Assembly (NCBI RefSeq): GCF_026343955.1
Contig: NZ_JAPKNI010000006.1
Coordinates: 124,001-188,000 of the forward strand
Length of the DNA stretch: 64,000 nt
Direction of reading: 5' to 3'
Source: Kaistia defluvii
Lineage (GTDB): Bacteria > Pseudomonadota > Alphaproteobacteria > Rhizobiales > Kaistiaceae
The first letter of the stretch is position 1. Each line of letters opens with the position of its first letter. A model generated the notes under the pieces. The model was not told the DNA's origin. It saw only the letters and a program-made list of their open reading frames with translations, and made no database searches. Positions 7,777 through 15,282 of this stretch are shown here, one piece after another. Position numbers and translations under genes: made by a program.

Positions 7777-8925
7777 ATGGCTTCCACCGAAACGATTGCG
7801 ACCAGCCTTCCCGGCGCGCCCGAACAGCTTTCGACGCGGGTCGCATTCTTCATCGCCGGTTTCGGCATGGCCGCCTGGGCGCCTCTGGTGCCCTTCGCCA
7901 AGGCGCGGGCGGGCCTCGATGATGGCATGCTGGGATTGCTGCTGCTCTGCCTCGGCGCGGGCTCGATCGTCGCAATGCCGCTTTCGGGAGCGCTGGCGGC
8001 GCGGTTCGGGTGCCGGCGGATCATCATCGCCGGCTCCGCCATGCTGTGCCTGGCGCTGCCGATGCTGGCCAGCGTATCGAGTTTCGCACTGCTGGTGCCG
8101 GCCCTGCTGCTGTTCGGGGCCGGCGTCGGCCTGGTCGATTGCGTCGTCAACATCCAGGCGGTGATCGTCGAGCGCGCCAGCGGCCGAACGATGATGTCCG
8201 GCTTTCACGGCCTTTTCAGCGTCGGCGGCATAGCGGGCGCCGGCGGCGTCAGCGCCATGCTGGCGCTGGGAGCATCGCCCTTCGCGGCGGCGCTGGTCGT
8301 GGTGGCGCTGGTTGCCGCGGCGCTTGCCTTCGCCGCCGGCAATCTGCTGCCCTATGGCAGCAGCGGCAGCGGCCCAGCCTTCGCCATCCCGCATGGCATC
8401 GTGCTGTTCATCGGCGCGCTGTGCTTCATCGTCTTCCTGACGGAGGGCGCCGTGCTTGACTGGAGCGCCGTTTTCCTGAGCTCGGTGCGCGGCGTCGATC
8501 CCAGCCATGCCGGACTCGCCTATACGGCGTTTGCCATCACCATGACGATCGGCCGCCTGACCGGCGACCGCATCGTCCGCTTCTTCGGGCAGAATCGCAT
8601 CATCGTTTTCGGCGGTCTGTGCGCGGCGGCGGGCCTCGCGATCGCCACGCTGGTGCCGTTCTGGGAGGCCGCGCTGCTCGGTTATGCGCTGGTCGGCGCC
8701 GGCTGCTCCAACGTCGTACCGGTCCTCTACAGCGCGATCGGCCGTCAGAAAGTCATGCCGGAACATATCGCCATTCCGGCTGTGACGACGCTCGGCTATG
8801 CCGGCATCCTGGCCGGGCCGGCGGCGATCGGCTTCGTCGCTCAGCTCACCAGCCTGTCGGCGGCGTTCCTGCTCATCGCCGTCCTGCTGGTCGGCGTCGC
8901 GGCCAGCAGCCGCTGGCTACGCTAA
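7777..8925 (+). CDS. MFS transporter (YbjJ-like)
   Basis: A 382-residue inner-membrane carrier with about twelve hydrophobic helices. The first half carries a GALAARFGCRRIIIAG loop, the family's conserved D/R-rich loop between helices 2 and 3. The arrangement and length resemble the YbjJ/FucP-like branch of the major facilitator superfamily. The substrate cannot be read from the sequence. It stands alone, with a 287-base upstream gap containing T-runs near 7576-7601 and no clear promoter. Confidence 0.8.
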   Translation: MASTETIATSLPGAPEQLSTRVAFFIAGFGMAAWAPLVPFAKARAGLDDGMLGLLLLCLGAGSIVAMPLSGALAARFGCRRIIIAGSAMLCLALPMLASVSSFALLVPALLLFGAGVGLVDCVVNIQAVIVERASGRTMMSGFHGLFSVGGIAGAGGVSAMLALGASPFAAALVVVALVAAALAFAAGNLLPYGSSGSGPAFAIPHGIVLFIGALCFIVFLTEGAVLDWSAVFLSSVRGVDPSHAGLAYTAFAITMTIGRLTGDRIVRFFGQNRIIVFGGLCAAAGLAIATLVPFWEAALLGYALVGAGCSNVVPVLYSAIGRQKVMPEHIAIPAVTTLGYAGILAGPAAIGFVAQLTSLSAAFLLIAVLLVGVAASSRWLR

Positions 8926-8975
8926 CCAGCCCTTCGCTGGCGGGAGTCCGGGGGATAGCGGGCGCGCGCGGCCGA

Positions 8976-9251
8976 TCAGCTCCAGATGAGATTATCCTCG
9001 ACCTGGAGAACGGCCGCGATCGCGGTCCGTTCTTCAGGCATCAGGTCGCTGCCCCGTTCGGCGAGCATGATGATGATCAGATCCACGCCGGAGCGTTCCG
9101 AAAGCTCGGCGCAGGTGAGCCCGCGCGATTTTCTCAGCGTCGCCAGGCTGGATCCGCCCCGCAGCGTGTCGACGTCCGCCAGATATCCATGGGGCGACCC
9201 GGAGTGCGGGCCCGCCGCGGCGGTCGATTGAAGGCTGGAGTGAATGGGCAT
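8976..9251 (-). CDS. Small XRE-like helix-turn-helix protein
   Basis: A 91-residue protein whose C-terminal 60 residues look like an XRE/Cro helix-turn-helix (LATLRKSRGLTCAELSERSG, then a second helix ending ERTAIAAVLQVEDNLIW). The N-terminal 30 residues are unstructured-looking. The start has an excellent AGGAGGT ten bases upstream. The target is unknown; it is followed by a YqaA-like membrane gene on the other side of a 117-base gap. Confidence 0.65.
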   Translation of the reverse strand: MPIHSSLQSTAAAGPHSGSPHGYLADVDTLRGGSSLATLRKSRGLTCAELSERSGVDLIIIMLAERGSDLMPEERTAIAAVLQVEDNLIWS

Positions 9252-9368
9252 GTCGGTTACCTCCTGAGCCTTTCAATGCGCGGCCCGACATTTCGATCCC
9301 TCGCCGCGGGCGCGTGACCTTCCGAACCGGCGCAGCCGGACGAAGAAGGGTCTGCGCGGACGAGCCGC

Positions 9369-9806
9369 TCAATGGACCCAGTTCAGCGTGATCGCCGCGA
9401 GCACGAGATAGCGCCCCACCTTGGCGATCGTCACCAGCACGAGGAAACCCGGCATCGGTTCGCGCAGGATGCCGGCGACGACGGTGAGCGGATCCCCGAC
9501 CACCGGCGCCCAGCTCAACAGCAGGGACCACCGGCCATAGCGCCGATACCACGCCTCCGCGCGGGCCAGAGCCTCGGGCCCGACCGGAAACCAGCGGCGA
9601 TCCTGGAAGCGGGCGATGCCGCGGCCGAGGTACCAGTTGATCACCGAGCCCAGCACATTGCCGAGGCTGGCTACCGCCAGCAGCCAGATCGGCGAATAGT
9701 CGGCGAGGAGCAGCCCGACAAGGACCGCCTCCGACTGCATCGGCAGGATGGTGGCTGCGGCCAGGGCGGCGAGAAACAGGCCGGCATAAAGGGCGAGATC
9801 GGTCAT
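9369..9806 (-). CDS. YqaA-family (DedA/SNARE-associated) membrane protein
   Basis: A 145-residue inner-membrane protein with four to five helices. The pattern (TILPMQSEAVLVGLL, GNVLGSVINWYLGRGI, RYGRWSLLLSWAPVVGDPLTVVAGILR) is characteristic of the YqaA branch of the DedA/SNARE-associated superfamily, with the conserved Glu, the G-x-V-x-N-W-x-x-G motif and the PVVGDPLT re-entrant motif. Relatives are implicated in membrane lipid or proton-coupled transport; the role here is not known. Length matches the family. Confidence 0.82.
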   Translation of the reverse strand: MTDLALYAGLFLAALAAATILPMQSEAVLVGLLLADYSPIWLLAVASLGNVLGSVINWYLGRGIARFQDRRWFPVGPEALARAEAWYRRYGRWSLLLSWAPVVGDPLTVVAGILREPMPGFLVLVTIAKVGRYLVLAAITLNWVH

Positions 9807-10252
9807 GTGGGGTGGCGACCGCCAGCAAAGTATCGTTGCGTCATTGGCGGGATCGCGGAGGCAAAGCTGCGCATCCGGCTAGACCATGCCGCGTATTCGG
9901 ATAGCGTTCCGTAACGTTAGTATGGTCGCCTTCCAATTCAACTTGATCTCCGGGCCAGCATGGCTCTACCGGATTGCGCGCCAAGGCGCGTTGGCGAAGC
10001 GCGCTGTGCACAGAACGGGGTGTCCTTAATTTGGCCTCATAATCGCCGGATTTCCTGACATTTCTTAACCTAACGGACATGAATTCGTAACCACCCCGCG
10101 TCGGCTGGCAACGAAATTGTGCCGTTTGCGTTATCGATCGGAGTTTCCCGTAGCCCCACCAATTCATGCTGTCGCTGTGTCCTGCGCACAACAGTAATTT
10201 GGATGGGCTGTGATATACGTAGCTTAATATCTTCGAACTTGGAGTTCCCCCC
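9807..10252. other. Gene-free promoter region of the first Omp gene
   Basis: 446 bases without a credible gene. Composition becomes less GC-rich toward 10000-10250 (for example TTTCTTAACCTAACGGACATG and GTGATATACGTAGCTTAATA), consistent with an upstream regulatory region for the outer-membrane protein gene. TTGGAT at 10199 and TTAATA at 10224 are weak -35/-10 candidates with a 19-base spacer. I see no tRNA, repeat or small gene. Confidence 0.4.
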
Positions 10253-10906
10253 GTGAACATTCTCCGTCTCTCTGCCCTGGCTTCGGCCTCGCTTCTGGCT
10301 CTCGGCGTCGTCGGCGCCCAGGCTGCTGACCTGACCTATGAGCCCGCTCCGGCTCCGATCGTCGAAGCCGCTCCGGCTGCGTTCAACTGGACCGGCTTCT
10401 ACCTCGGCGTTCACGCCGGCGCCGCCATCACCGATTTCGAATACAGCTCGCCCTTCGTCGTCGGCACGGCCAGCGATGACAACACCGGCTTCCTCGGTGG
10501 CGTCCAGGCTGGCTACAACTGGCAGTTCGACAACATCGTGATCGGCGCCCAGACCGATTTCGCCTACACCTCGGCGAAGGTTTCGGACAGCGGCTTCGAG
10601 AACAAGCTCGAATGGCTCGGCAGCACGACCGCTCGCGTCGGCTATGCCTTCGACAACCTGCTCGTCTACGGCAAGGGCGGTGTCGCCTACGGTTCGTCGA
10701 AGATCAACGTCCCGGGTGCCGACGACTCCAAGTGGCACACCGGCTGGACCGCTGGCGTTGGCGCGGAATACGCCTTCACCCAGAACATCACCGGTCTGGT
10801 CGAGTACAACTACGTCGACCTCGGCTCGAAGGATTACTTCGACAACGCCGTTTCGTCCGACATCACGTCGAACGTCATCAAGGCCGGCCTGAACTACAAG
10901 TTCTAA
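10253..10906 (+). CDS. Outer-membrane beta-barrel protein (Omp25/31-like), copy 1
   Basis: A 217-residue precursor. The signal peptide ends at AQAA (about residue 25), a short Pro/Ala linker follows, then an eight-stranded barrel of the Omp25/Omp31 family: FNWTGFYLGVHAG, GGVQAGYNWQFDN, GSTTARVGYAFDNLLVYGKG and a C-terminal NVIKAGLNYKF ending in Phe as needed for outer-membrane insertion. The start is GTG, preceded by TTGGAGTT. The next gene is a tandem copy with the same start context. Likely an abundant structural outer-membrane protein. Confidence 0.9.
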   Translation: MNILRLSALASASLLALGVVGAQAADLTYEPAPAPIVEAAPAAFNWTGFYLGVHAGAAITDFEYSSPFVVGTASDDNTGFLGGVQAGYNWQFDNIVIGAQTDFAYTSAKVSDSGFENKLEWLGSTTARVGYAFDNLLVYGKGGVAYGSSKINVPGADDSKWHTGWTAGVGAEYAFTQNITGLVEYNYVDLGSKDYFDNAVSSDITSNVIKAGLNYKF

Positions 10907-10930
10907 TCGGCTTCGCCATACGCTTACGAG

Positions 10931-10956
10931 AAGGCGGCCCATCGGGCCGCCTTTTT
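10931..10956 (+). terminator. Rho-independent terminator, Omp copy 1
   Basis: AAGGCGGCCC-ATC-GGGCCGCC stem-loop followed by TTTTT, 25 bases after the Omp stop codon. The same sequence recurs after copy 2 at 11806-11831, so gene and terminator were duplicated together. Confidence 0.92.
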
Positions 10957-11105
10957 CGTGTGCGCTCATCGGCGGGCGTGCCGGCGAAGATAGTGTGTGA
11001 ATCGACATTTCGCCCCTGCGATCGCCTTCCACTGTGGTGTTCGGGCAACGGTATTTCGCCAGGGGGCATGCTAATGGCTCCATAGCAATACATATGGAGT
11101 TCCCT

Positions 11106-11780
11106 GTGAACATTCGCTTTTTCGCACTCGCTTCCGCTTCGGTCCTGGCTCTCGGCGTCGTCGGCGCCCAGGCTGCTGACCTGACCTACGAGCCCGCTCC
11201 GGTCGCCGCAGCAGCTCCCGCTGCCTTCAATTGGACCGGCTTCTACCTCGGCGTTCACGCCGGCGCTGCCATCACCGATTTCGACTTCAGCTTGACGGAA
11301 GGCGGCCTGGGCTTCAGCAACGACAACACCGGCTTCCTCGGTGGCGTCCAGGCCGGCTACAATTGGCAGTTCGACAACATCGTCCTCGGCCTCCAGACGG
11401 ACTTCGCCTATACCTCGGCCAAGACGTCTTTCGGTGGCGATGACACGAACTCCGCCGAGCAGAAGCTGGAATGGCTGGGCAGCACGACCGCCCGCATCGG
11501 TTATGCCTTCGACAACCTTCTGGTCTATGGCAAGGGCGGCGTCGCCTATGGCCGCTCGACCTTCGACGTCCCCTACACCGGTGGTCTCTCGCTGCAGGAT
11601 TCGCAGTGGCACACCGGCTGGACCGCTGGCGCGGGCGTCGAATACGCCTTCACCCAGAACATCACCGGCCTGCTCGAGTACAACTACACCGATCTCGGTT
11701 CGCAGGATTACCTGGGCAACACGATGCGCGTCGACCTGACGTCGAACGTCATCAAGGCCGGTCTGAACTACAAGTTCTAA
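11106..11780 (+). CDS. Outer-membrane beta-barrel protein (Omp25/31-like), copy 2
   Basis: A 224-residue paralogue of the preceding gene: same signal peptide core (LALGVVGAQAADLTYEPAP), same barrel motifs (FNWTGFYLGVHAG, GGVQAGYNWQFDN, GSTTARIGYAFDNLLVYGKG) and the same NVIKAGLNYKF end. It differs in the surface loops (for example LTEGGLGF, VPYTGGLS), which is where such proteins usually diverge. The GTG at 11106 is chosen because GGAGTTCCCT-GTG-AACATTC mirrors copy 1; an ATG at 11094 is in frame but has no ribosome site. A recent tandem duplication. Confidence 0.9.
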   Translation: MNIRFFALASASVLALGVVGAQAADLTYEPAPVAAAAPAAFNWTGFYLGVHAGAAITDFDFSLTEGGLGFSNDNTGFLGGVQAGYNWQFDNIVLGLQTDFAYTSAKTSFGGDDTNSAEQKLEWLGSTTARIGYAFDNLLVYGKGGVAYGRSTFDVPYTGGLSLQDSQWHTGWTAGAGVEYAFTQNITGLLEYNYTDLGSQDYLGNTMRVDLTSNVIKAGLNYKF

Positions 11781-11805
11781 TCGGCTTCGATCCATCGCTT
11801 ACGAG

Positions 11806-11831
11806 AAGGCGGCCCATCGGGCCGCCTTTTT
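11806..11831 (+). terminator. Rho-independent terminator, Omp copy 2
   Basis: Identical AAGGCGGCCC-ATC-GGGCCGCC hairpin plus TTTTT, 25 bases past the second Omp stop codon. A perfect copy of the terminator at 10931-10956. Confidence 0.92.
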
Positions 11832-12154
11832 CGTTTTGGGCTTGGCCCGCTGGTCCTCGATGGATCGGGGAGGGGGACTCGGACAGTTCGGTTCCCGGCT
11901 CGTCAGCCTCTCCCGGGGGAAGCGAATCGAGATCGCTGCCCGCGACAGGGGCGGCGCATTTCCTGCTGTTGCATGAGTCGTAGAGAAATAGGGCTGCCAG
12001 CCCGACCGGCGCTTCCGTGCTCGAGAGCGCGGGACAGAGCCGTACCGTCGTGGAGAACGATGGTATCGCCCATCGAGCGGCAGATGGTCTCGAACGGGAC
12101 GCATCGTCGCGATCCGAATTCTGAGGCGGCGGATTTTTCTGATTTCTGGCTGAC
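11832..12154. other. Gene-free spacer
   Basis: 323 bases between the Omp terminator and tRNA-Gln. Open frames here are short, lack ribosome sites and run through the tRNA, so none is called. The part next to the tRNA (12110-12150, GGCGGATTTTTCTGATTTCTGG) would be its 3' trailer on the minus strand. I see no other structure. Confidence 0.4.
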
Positions 12155-12229
12155 TGGCTGGGGCGGGAGGATTCGAACCTCCGAATGGCGGTACCAAAAA
12201 CCGCTGCCTTACCGCTTGGCGACGCCCCA
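12155..12229 (-). tRNA. tRNA-Gln (anticodon TTG)
   Basis: Reading the minus strand from 12229: acceptor TGGGGCG pairs with CGCCCCA, the D-arm is GCCAAGCGGTAAGGC, the anticodon stem GCGGT/ACCGC holds the loop TTTTGGT (anticodon TTG), and the T-arm is GGAGG-TTCGAAT-CCTCC. Discriminator G and an encoded CCA end at 12155. All stems pair, so the gene looks functional. Confidence 0.95.
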
Positions 12230-12413
12230 GCAGGCGGGCCCGAAGACACCGCAGCGACCGTCCTATAGACGGTTGGGCGCGCGCCCGCAACGGTGCAGCA
12301 CCCCCGTCATCAACAGCCTTCGTCATCGGTCATCCACAGGGTGGTTTAGAAGCTTCACAAGGCCCCTTGCGGCTGGCGAATCCACTGTCTATAACCCGGT
12401 TCATCGGCGGTCA

Positions 12414-12490
12414 CGGAGTGTAGCGCAGCCTGGTAGCGCACCTCGTTCGGGACGAGGGGGTCGCAGGTTCAAATCCTGCCACTCCGACCA
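12414..12490 (+). tRNA. tRNA-Pro (anticodon CGG)
   Basis: CGGAGTG acceptor pairs with CACTCCG, the D-arm is GCGCAGCCTGGTAGCGC, the anticodon stem CCTCG/CGAGG holds TTCGGGA (anticodon CGG), and the T-arm is GCAGG-TTCAAAT-CCTGC. Discriminator A and an encoded CCA end at 12490. All stems are intact. Confidence 0.95.
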
Positions 12491-12806
12491 TCGATCTCCC
12501 GGAAGTCATTGAATGTTCTGATTTCCCCTCGGGGGCGGGCAAGGCCCGCAGCCCGCCCGCCGCGATCGGCGGCATGTCTCATCCGCTCGTTTCTCCATCG
12601 TCGGCCTGCGCCAAACGCGCTCGGTTTCGGGCCATCCGCGCCGCGCATCGCCTCGCGGGCGCCGCCGCGCTTGGCCCTGGCCGACGCGACGTCCTGCACG
12701 GATAAAATTCGTTGTGACATTCGCGGGCCGCGTACCCCACTTCGCACTGGACGGGTGCCTTACGGTTCTGCCAGATTGCCTAGCGTCAACAACGCCATGG
12801 GGGCAC
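12491..12806. other. Gene-free spacer upstream of the small peptide gene
   Basis: 316 bases between tRNA-Pro and the small peptide gene. Opposing frames here are low-complexity Arg/Ala-rich readings typical of GC-rich noise. GGATAAAATTCGTTGTGACATTC (12701-12723) is the only AT-richer patch and may hold the peptide promoter, but I cannot define -35/-10 boxes. Confidence 0.35.
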
Positions 12807-12902
12807 ATGATGAAGAAGACCTACCAGAAGCCGTCGCTCGACAGGGCGACCACGCTGCAGACCATCGCCGCGGTCTGCAACATCAGCCTCGACGACTGCT
12901 AA
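12807..12902 (+). CDS. Putative RiPP precursor peptide (31 aa)
   Basis: A tiny gene, starting ATG-ATG-AAG after GGGGGCAC. The product starts MMKKTYQKPSLDR and ends AAVCNISLDDC. The leader-like part fits the YxxPxL recognition motif (Tyr6, Pro9, Leu11) bound by RRE domains in lasso-type and related RiPP systems. The last eight residues carry two cysteines (24 and 31) and two aspartates. No modification enzyme, protease or exporter lies within the window, so it would be an orphan. A GC-rich hairpin and a terminator-like stem follow. Function is inferred only. Confidence 0.5.
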   Translation: MMKKTYQKPSLDRATTLQTIAAVCNISLDDC

Positions 12903-13310
12903 AGCCGCCGGGCGCCCCGGGGGCGGTGCCGGCAGGTCTGCCGGATCTTGCCGACGGGGACGCCGTGGAGGGCCATCCCTCAGCGAGCGATGGCCTTCTT
13001 CCACCCGCCAGTCTCCACCCGAGCTGGCGGGTTTGTTGTGTCCGGCCGGGCAAGATCTCGGCAACGTCGATTCGGTGTCGGGTGACGCCATCTTGCGGAC
13101 CCGGGCGGGAGGCGCTCCGGCGGCGCGTGGCCGGGCAGGGCGGCAATTTGACGGGCCGGCGGCGCCGGAGGTTTGGAAGGGACACTTTCCCTTGACCATG
13201 AAGGACTTGCATCCGTTTCCCGGCGTCATCACATCTTGCTGACCGGCGGGCACGACGTTAGCGTGGCGGCCAACATGTCCAGCCGTCGCCTGGGCCTGAG
13301 ACGGGGTCCC
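12903..13310. other. Gene-free spacer before the sensor kinase
   Basis: 408 bases. Holds the hairpin at 13004-13039. The plus-strand frame extending the kinase upstream to 13173 and other readings lack ribosome sites. No repeat or RNA gene recognised. Confidence 0.4.
13004..13039 (+). terminator. Probable terminator after the small peptide gene
   Basis: CCCGCCAG (13004-13011) pairs with CTGGCGGG (13024-13031), followed by TTTGTTGT. It lies about 100 bases past the peptide stop codon and upstream of the sensor kinase, so it could close a short peptide transcript. Confidence 0.6.
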
Positions 13311-14831
13311 ATGCCGATTTCCAAAAATGCCCTGGTCCGCTCGACCGTTCTGTTCCTGCTGCTCGGTCTCGCCGCCCTGCTGGCGATCGTCGGTGCGATG
13401 GTCTGGCTTGTCAATGAAACGGCGGTCAACTCGTCCAACCTGATCAAGGCGCGCAGCGAGCGCTCGGCGCTGATCACGCTGCGCGGCCTGGGCCAGGACG
13501 CGGAGACCGGACAGCGCGGCTATCTGCTGACCAGCAATCCCGCCTATCTCGCTCCCTACAATGACGCCAGGGCCAAGTTCCCCGATCAGATGGAAACGGT
13601 CCAGTCGGCCTATGCCGACGAGCCGGAGCAGGCCGCCCTCGCAGCCCGCCTGCGCCAGACGATGACGGAGAAATTCGCCGAGCTTGAGCAGACGATCGAA
13701 CTGGCGAAAAGCGGCCGCTACGCCGAGGCGCTTGCGATCGTCAATGCCGATCGCGGCCGCGCGCTGATGGACGAGGCGCGCGTCTTTTTCGCCCGTTCGA
13801 TCGAGCGGGCGGACCAGACCGTTCTCGACAGCATCGCGCGCCAGCAGCGCGGCATCGAAATGCTGCGCTGGGTGACGTTTCTCGGCGCACTGGTGATCAT
13901 CGCCGTCGTCGGCGGCTCGATCTGGACGGTGTGGCAATATACCCGGCAACTGGTCGAGGCGCAGCGCGAAGTCGCCGTTCTGAATGCCGACCTGGAGCGG
14001 CGGGTCAGCGAGCGGACGGCCGATCTCGGCCGGGCCAACGAGGAAATCCAGCGTTTCGCCTATATCGTCACGCATGATCTGCGCGCGCCTCTGGTCAACA
14101 TCATGGGCTTCACCAGCGAACTGGAGGCGAGCCTCGGCGCGTTGCAGGAGTATGTCGGAGAGGTGGTCGCGCCGCCGGCGGCCGACGCCTCTGCCGATGC
14201 CGCGGATGAAACCGGCAAGGCGGAAGCGGCGCGTGTCGCCGCCTTTGAGGACCTGCCCGAAGCGATCGGCTTCATCCGCTCGTCCACGCGCAAGATGGAT
14301 GGCCTGATCAACGCCATCCTGAAGCTCTCGCGCGAGGGGCGGCGCACGCTGAAGCCGGAGACGATCGACCTGCAGGGCTTGCTGGAGAACGCCGCCAACG
14401 CGGTGCACCACCAGATCGCCGACGCCGGCGGCGAGGTCGTCATTGTCGGCCGTCCGCCCGCGCTTCTTTCGGATCGCCTTACTCTCGAACAGATTTTCGG
14501 CAATCTGCTCGACAATGCGGTCAAGTATCGTTCGAAGGACCGGCCGTTGCGGGTGCGGATCGAGGCCGGGATCGGCCCGGGCAATACCGTGGTCGTCAAG
14601 GTCGAGGACAATGGCCGCGGCATTGCCGCTCAGGATCATGAGCGCATCTTCGAACTGTTCCGCCGCTCGGGCTCGCAGGATCAGGCCGGCGAGGGGATCG
14701 GACTGGCCCATGTCCGCTCCATGGCCCGCAACATAGGCGGCGATATCGGCGTCCAGTCCGAACTGGGGACGGGATCGACTTTTGAAATCACATTCGCGCG
14801 GGATCTGCGCAAGGTAATCGGAGCCATTTGA
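13311..14831 (+). CDS. CHASE3-domain sensor histidine kinase
   Basis: About 506 residues. Membrane helix 1 (about residues 9-32), periplasmic CHASE3 domain (DAETGQRGYLLTSNPAYLAPY), helix 2 (about 183-206), a short coiled coil, HisKA with His255 (VTHDLRAPL), then an HATPase domain with N-box (NLLDNAVKYR), G1 (VEDNGRGIA) and G2 (GEGIGLAHV). An acidic Ala-rich insert sits between the HisKA helices (AAPPAADASADAADE region). ATG 13311 is chosen (GACGGGG upstream); 13275 is an alternative. It heads a three-gene signalling operon with the next two response-regulator genes. Confidence 0.9.
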   Translation: MPISKNALVRSTVLFLLLGLAALLAIVGAMVWLVNETAVNSSNLIKARSERSALITLRGLGQDAETGQRGYLLTSNPAYLAPYNDARAKFPDQMETVQSAYADEPEQAALAARLRQTMTEKFAELEQTIELAKSGRYAEALAIVNADRGRALMDEARVFFARSIERADQTVLDSIARQQRGIEMLRWVTFLGALVIIAVVGGSIWTVWQYTRQLVEAQREVAVLNADLERRVSERTADLGRANEEIQRFAYIVTHDLRAPLVNIMGFTSELEASLGALQEYVGEVVAPPAADASADAADETGKAEAARVAAFEDLPEAIGFIRSSTRKMDGLINAILKLSREGRRTLKPETIDLQGLLENAANAVHHQIADAGGEVVIVGRPPALLSDRLTLEQIFGNLLDNAVKYRSKDRPLRVRIEAGIGPGNTVVVKVEDNGRGIAAQDHERIFELFRRSGSQDQAGEGIGLAHVRSMARNIGGDIGVQSELGTGSTFEITFARDLRKVIGAI

Positions 14832-14832
14832 C

Positions 14833-15279
14833 GTGAACCAGCAAGCCAAACCCGTTCTCATCGTCATGATCGAAGACGATGAAGGCCATGCCCGGCTGAT
14901 CGAGAAGAACATTCGACGCGCCGGCGTCAGCAACGAGATCATTCCGTTCACCAACGGCACGGAAGCGCTGAACTACCTGATGGGGCCGGATGGCTCGGGC
15001 CTGGTCAGCGCCGGCCGCCAGATTCTCGTCCTGCTCGATCTCAACCTGCCCGACATGACCGGCATCGACATCCTCGAGAAGATCAAGTCGAACCAGCACA
15101 CCCGTCGCTCGCCGGTGGTGGTGCTGACGACGACGGATGACAGCCGCGAAATCCAGCGCTGCTATGACCTCGGCGCCAATGTTTACATCACCAAGCCGGT
15201 CAATTACGAAGGCTTCGCCAACGCGATCCGGCAGCTCGGGCTGTTCTTTGCGGTCATGCAAGTGCCTGAAACCGAGTAA
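14833..15279 (+). CDS. Single-domain response regulator (Rcp1-like)
   Basis: A 148-residue stand-alone receiver. Acidic pair EDD near the N-terminus, phospho-acceptor Asp69 (LLDLNLPDM), Thr in VVLTTTDD and Lys in YITKPVNY. The extended loop between helix 2 and strand 3 is typical of Rcp1-type regulators paired with phytochrome-like or CHASE3 kinases. GTG start, one base after the kinase stop codon. With no output domain it probably shuttles phosphate between the flanking kinases. Confidence 0.9.
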   Translation: MNQQAKPVLIVMIEDDEGHARLIEKNIRRAGVSNEIIPFTNGTEALNYLMGPDGSGLVSAGRQILVLLDLNLPDMTGIDILEKIKSNQHTRRSPVVVLTTTDDSREIQRCYDLGANVYITKPVNYEGFANAIRQLGLFFAVMQVPETE

Positions 15280-15282
15280 GCC

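Noticed and set aside
12155-12490. tRNA genes as integration sites of a genomic island
   Set aside because: No integrase gene and no duplicated tRNA 3' end found in the window; flanking genes look chromosomal.
12807-12902. Small peptide as a classical lasso peptide
   Set aside because: The leader motif fits only partly (Gly replaced by Thr), the core has no space for a threaded tail, and no B/C enzymes are nearby; kept only as RiPP-like.
12786-14960. A 724-codon minus-strand frame over the small peptide and sensor kinase genes
   Set aside because: Antisense to a kinase with all catalytic motifs; composition is typical shadow.
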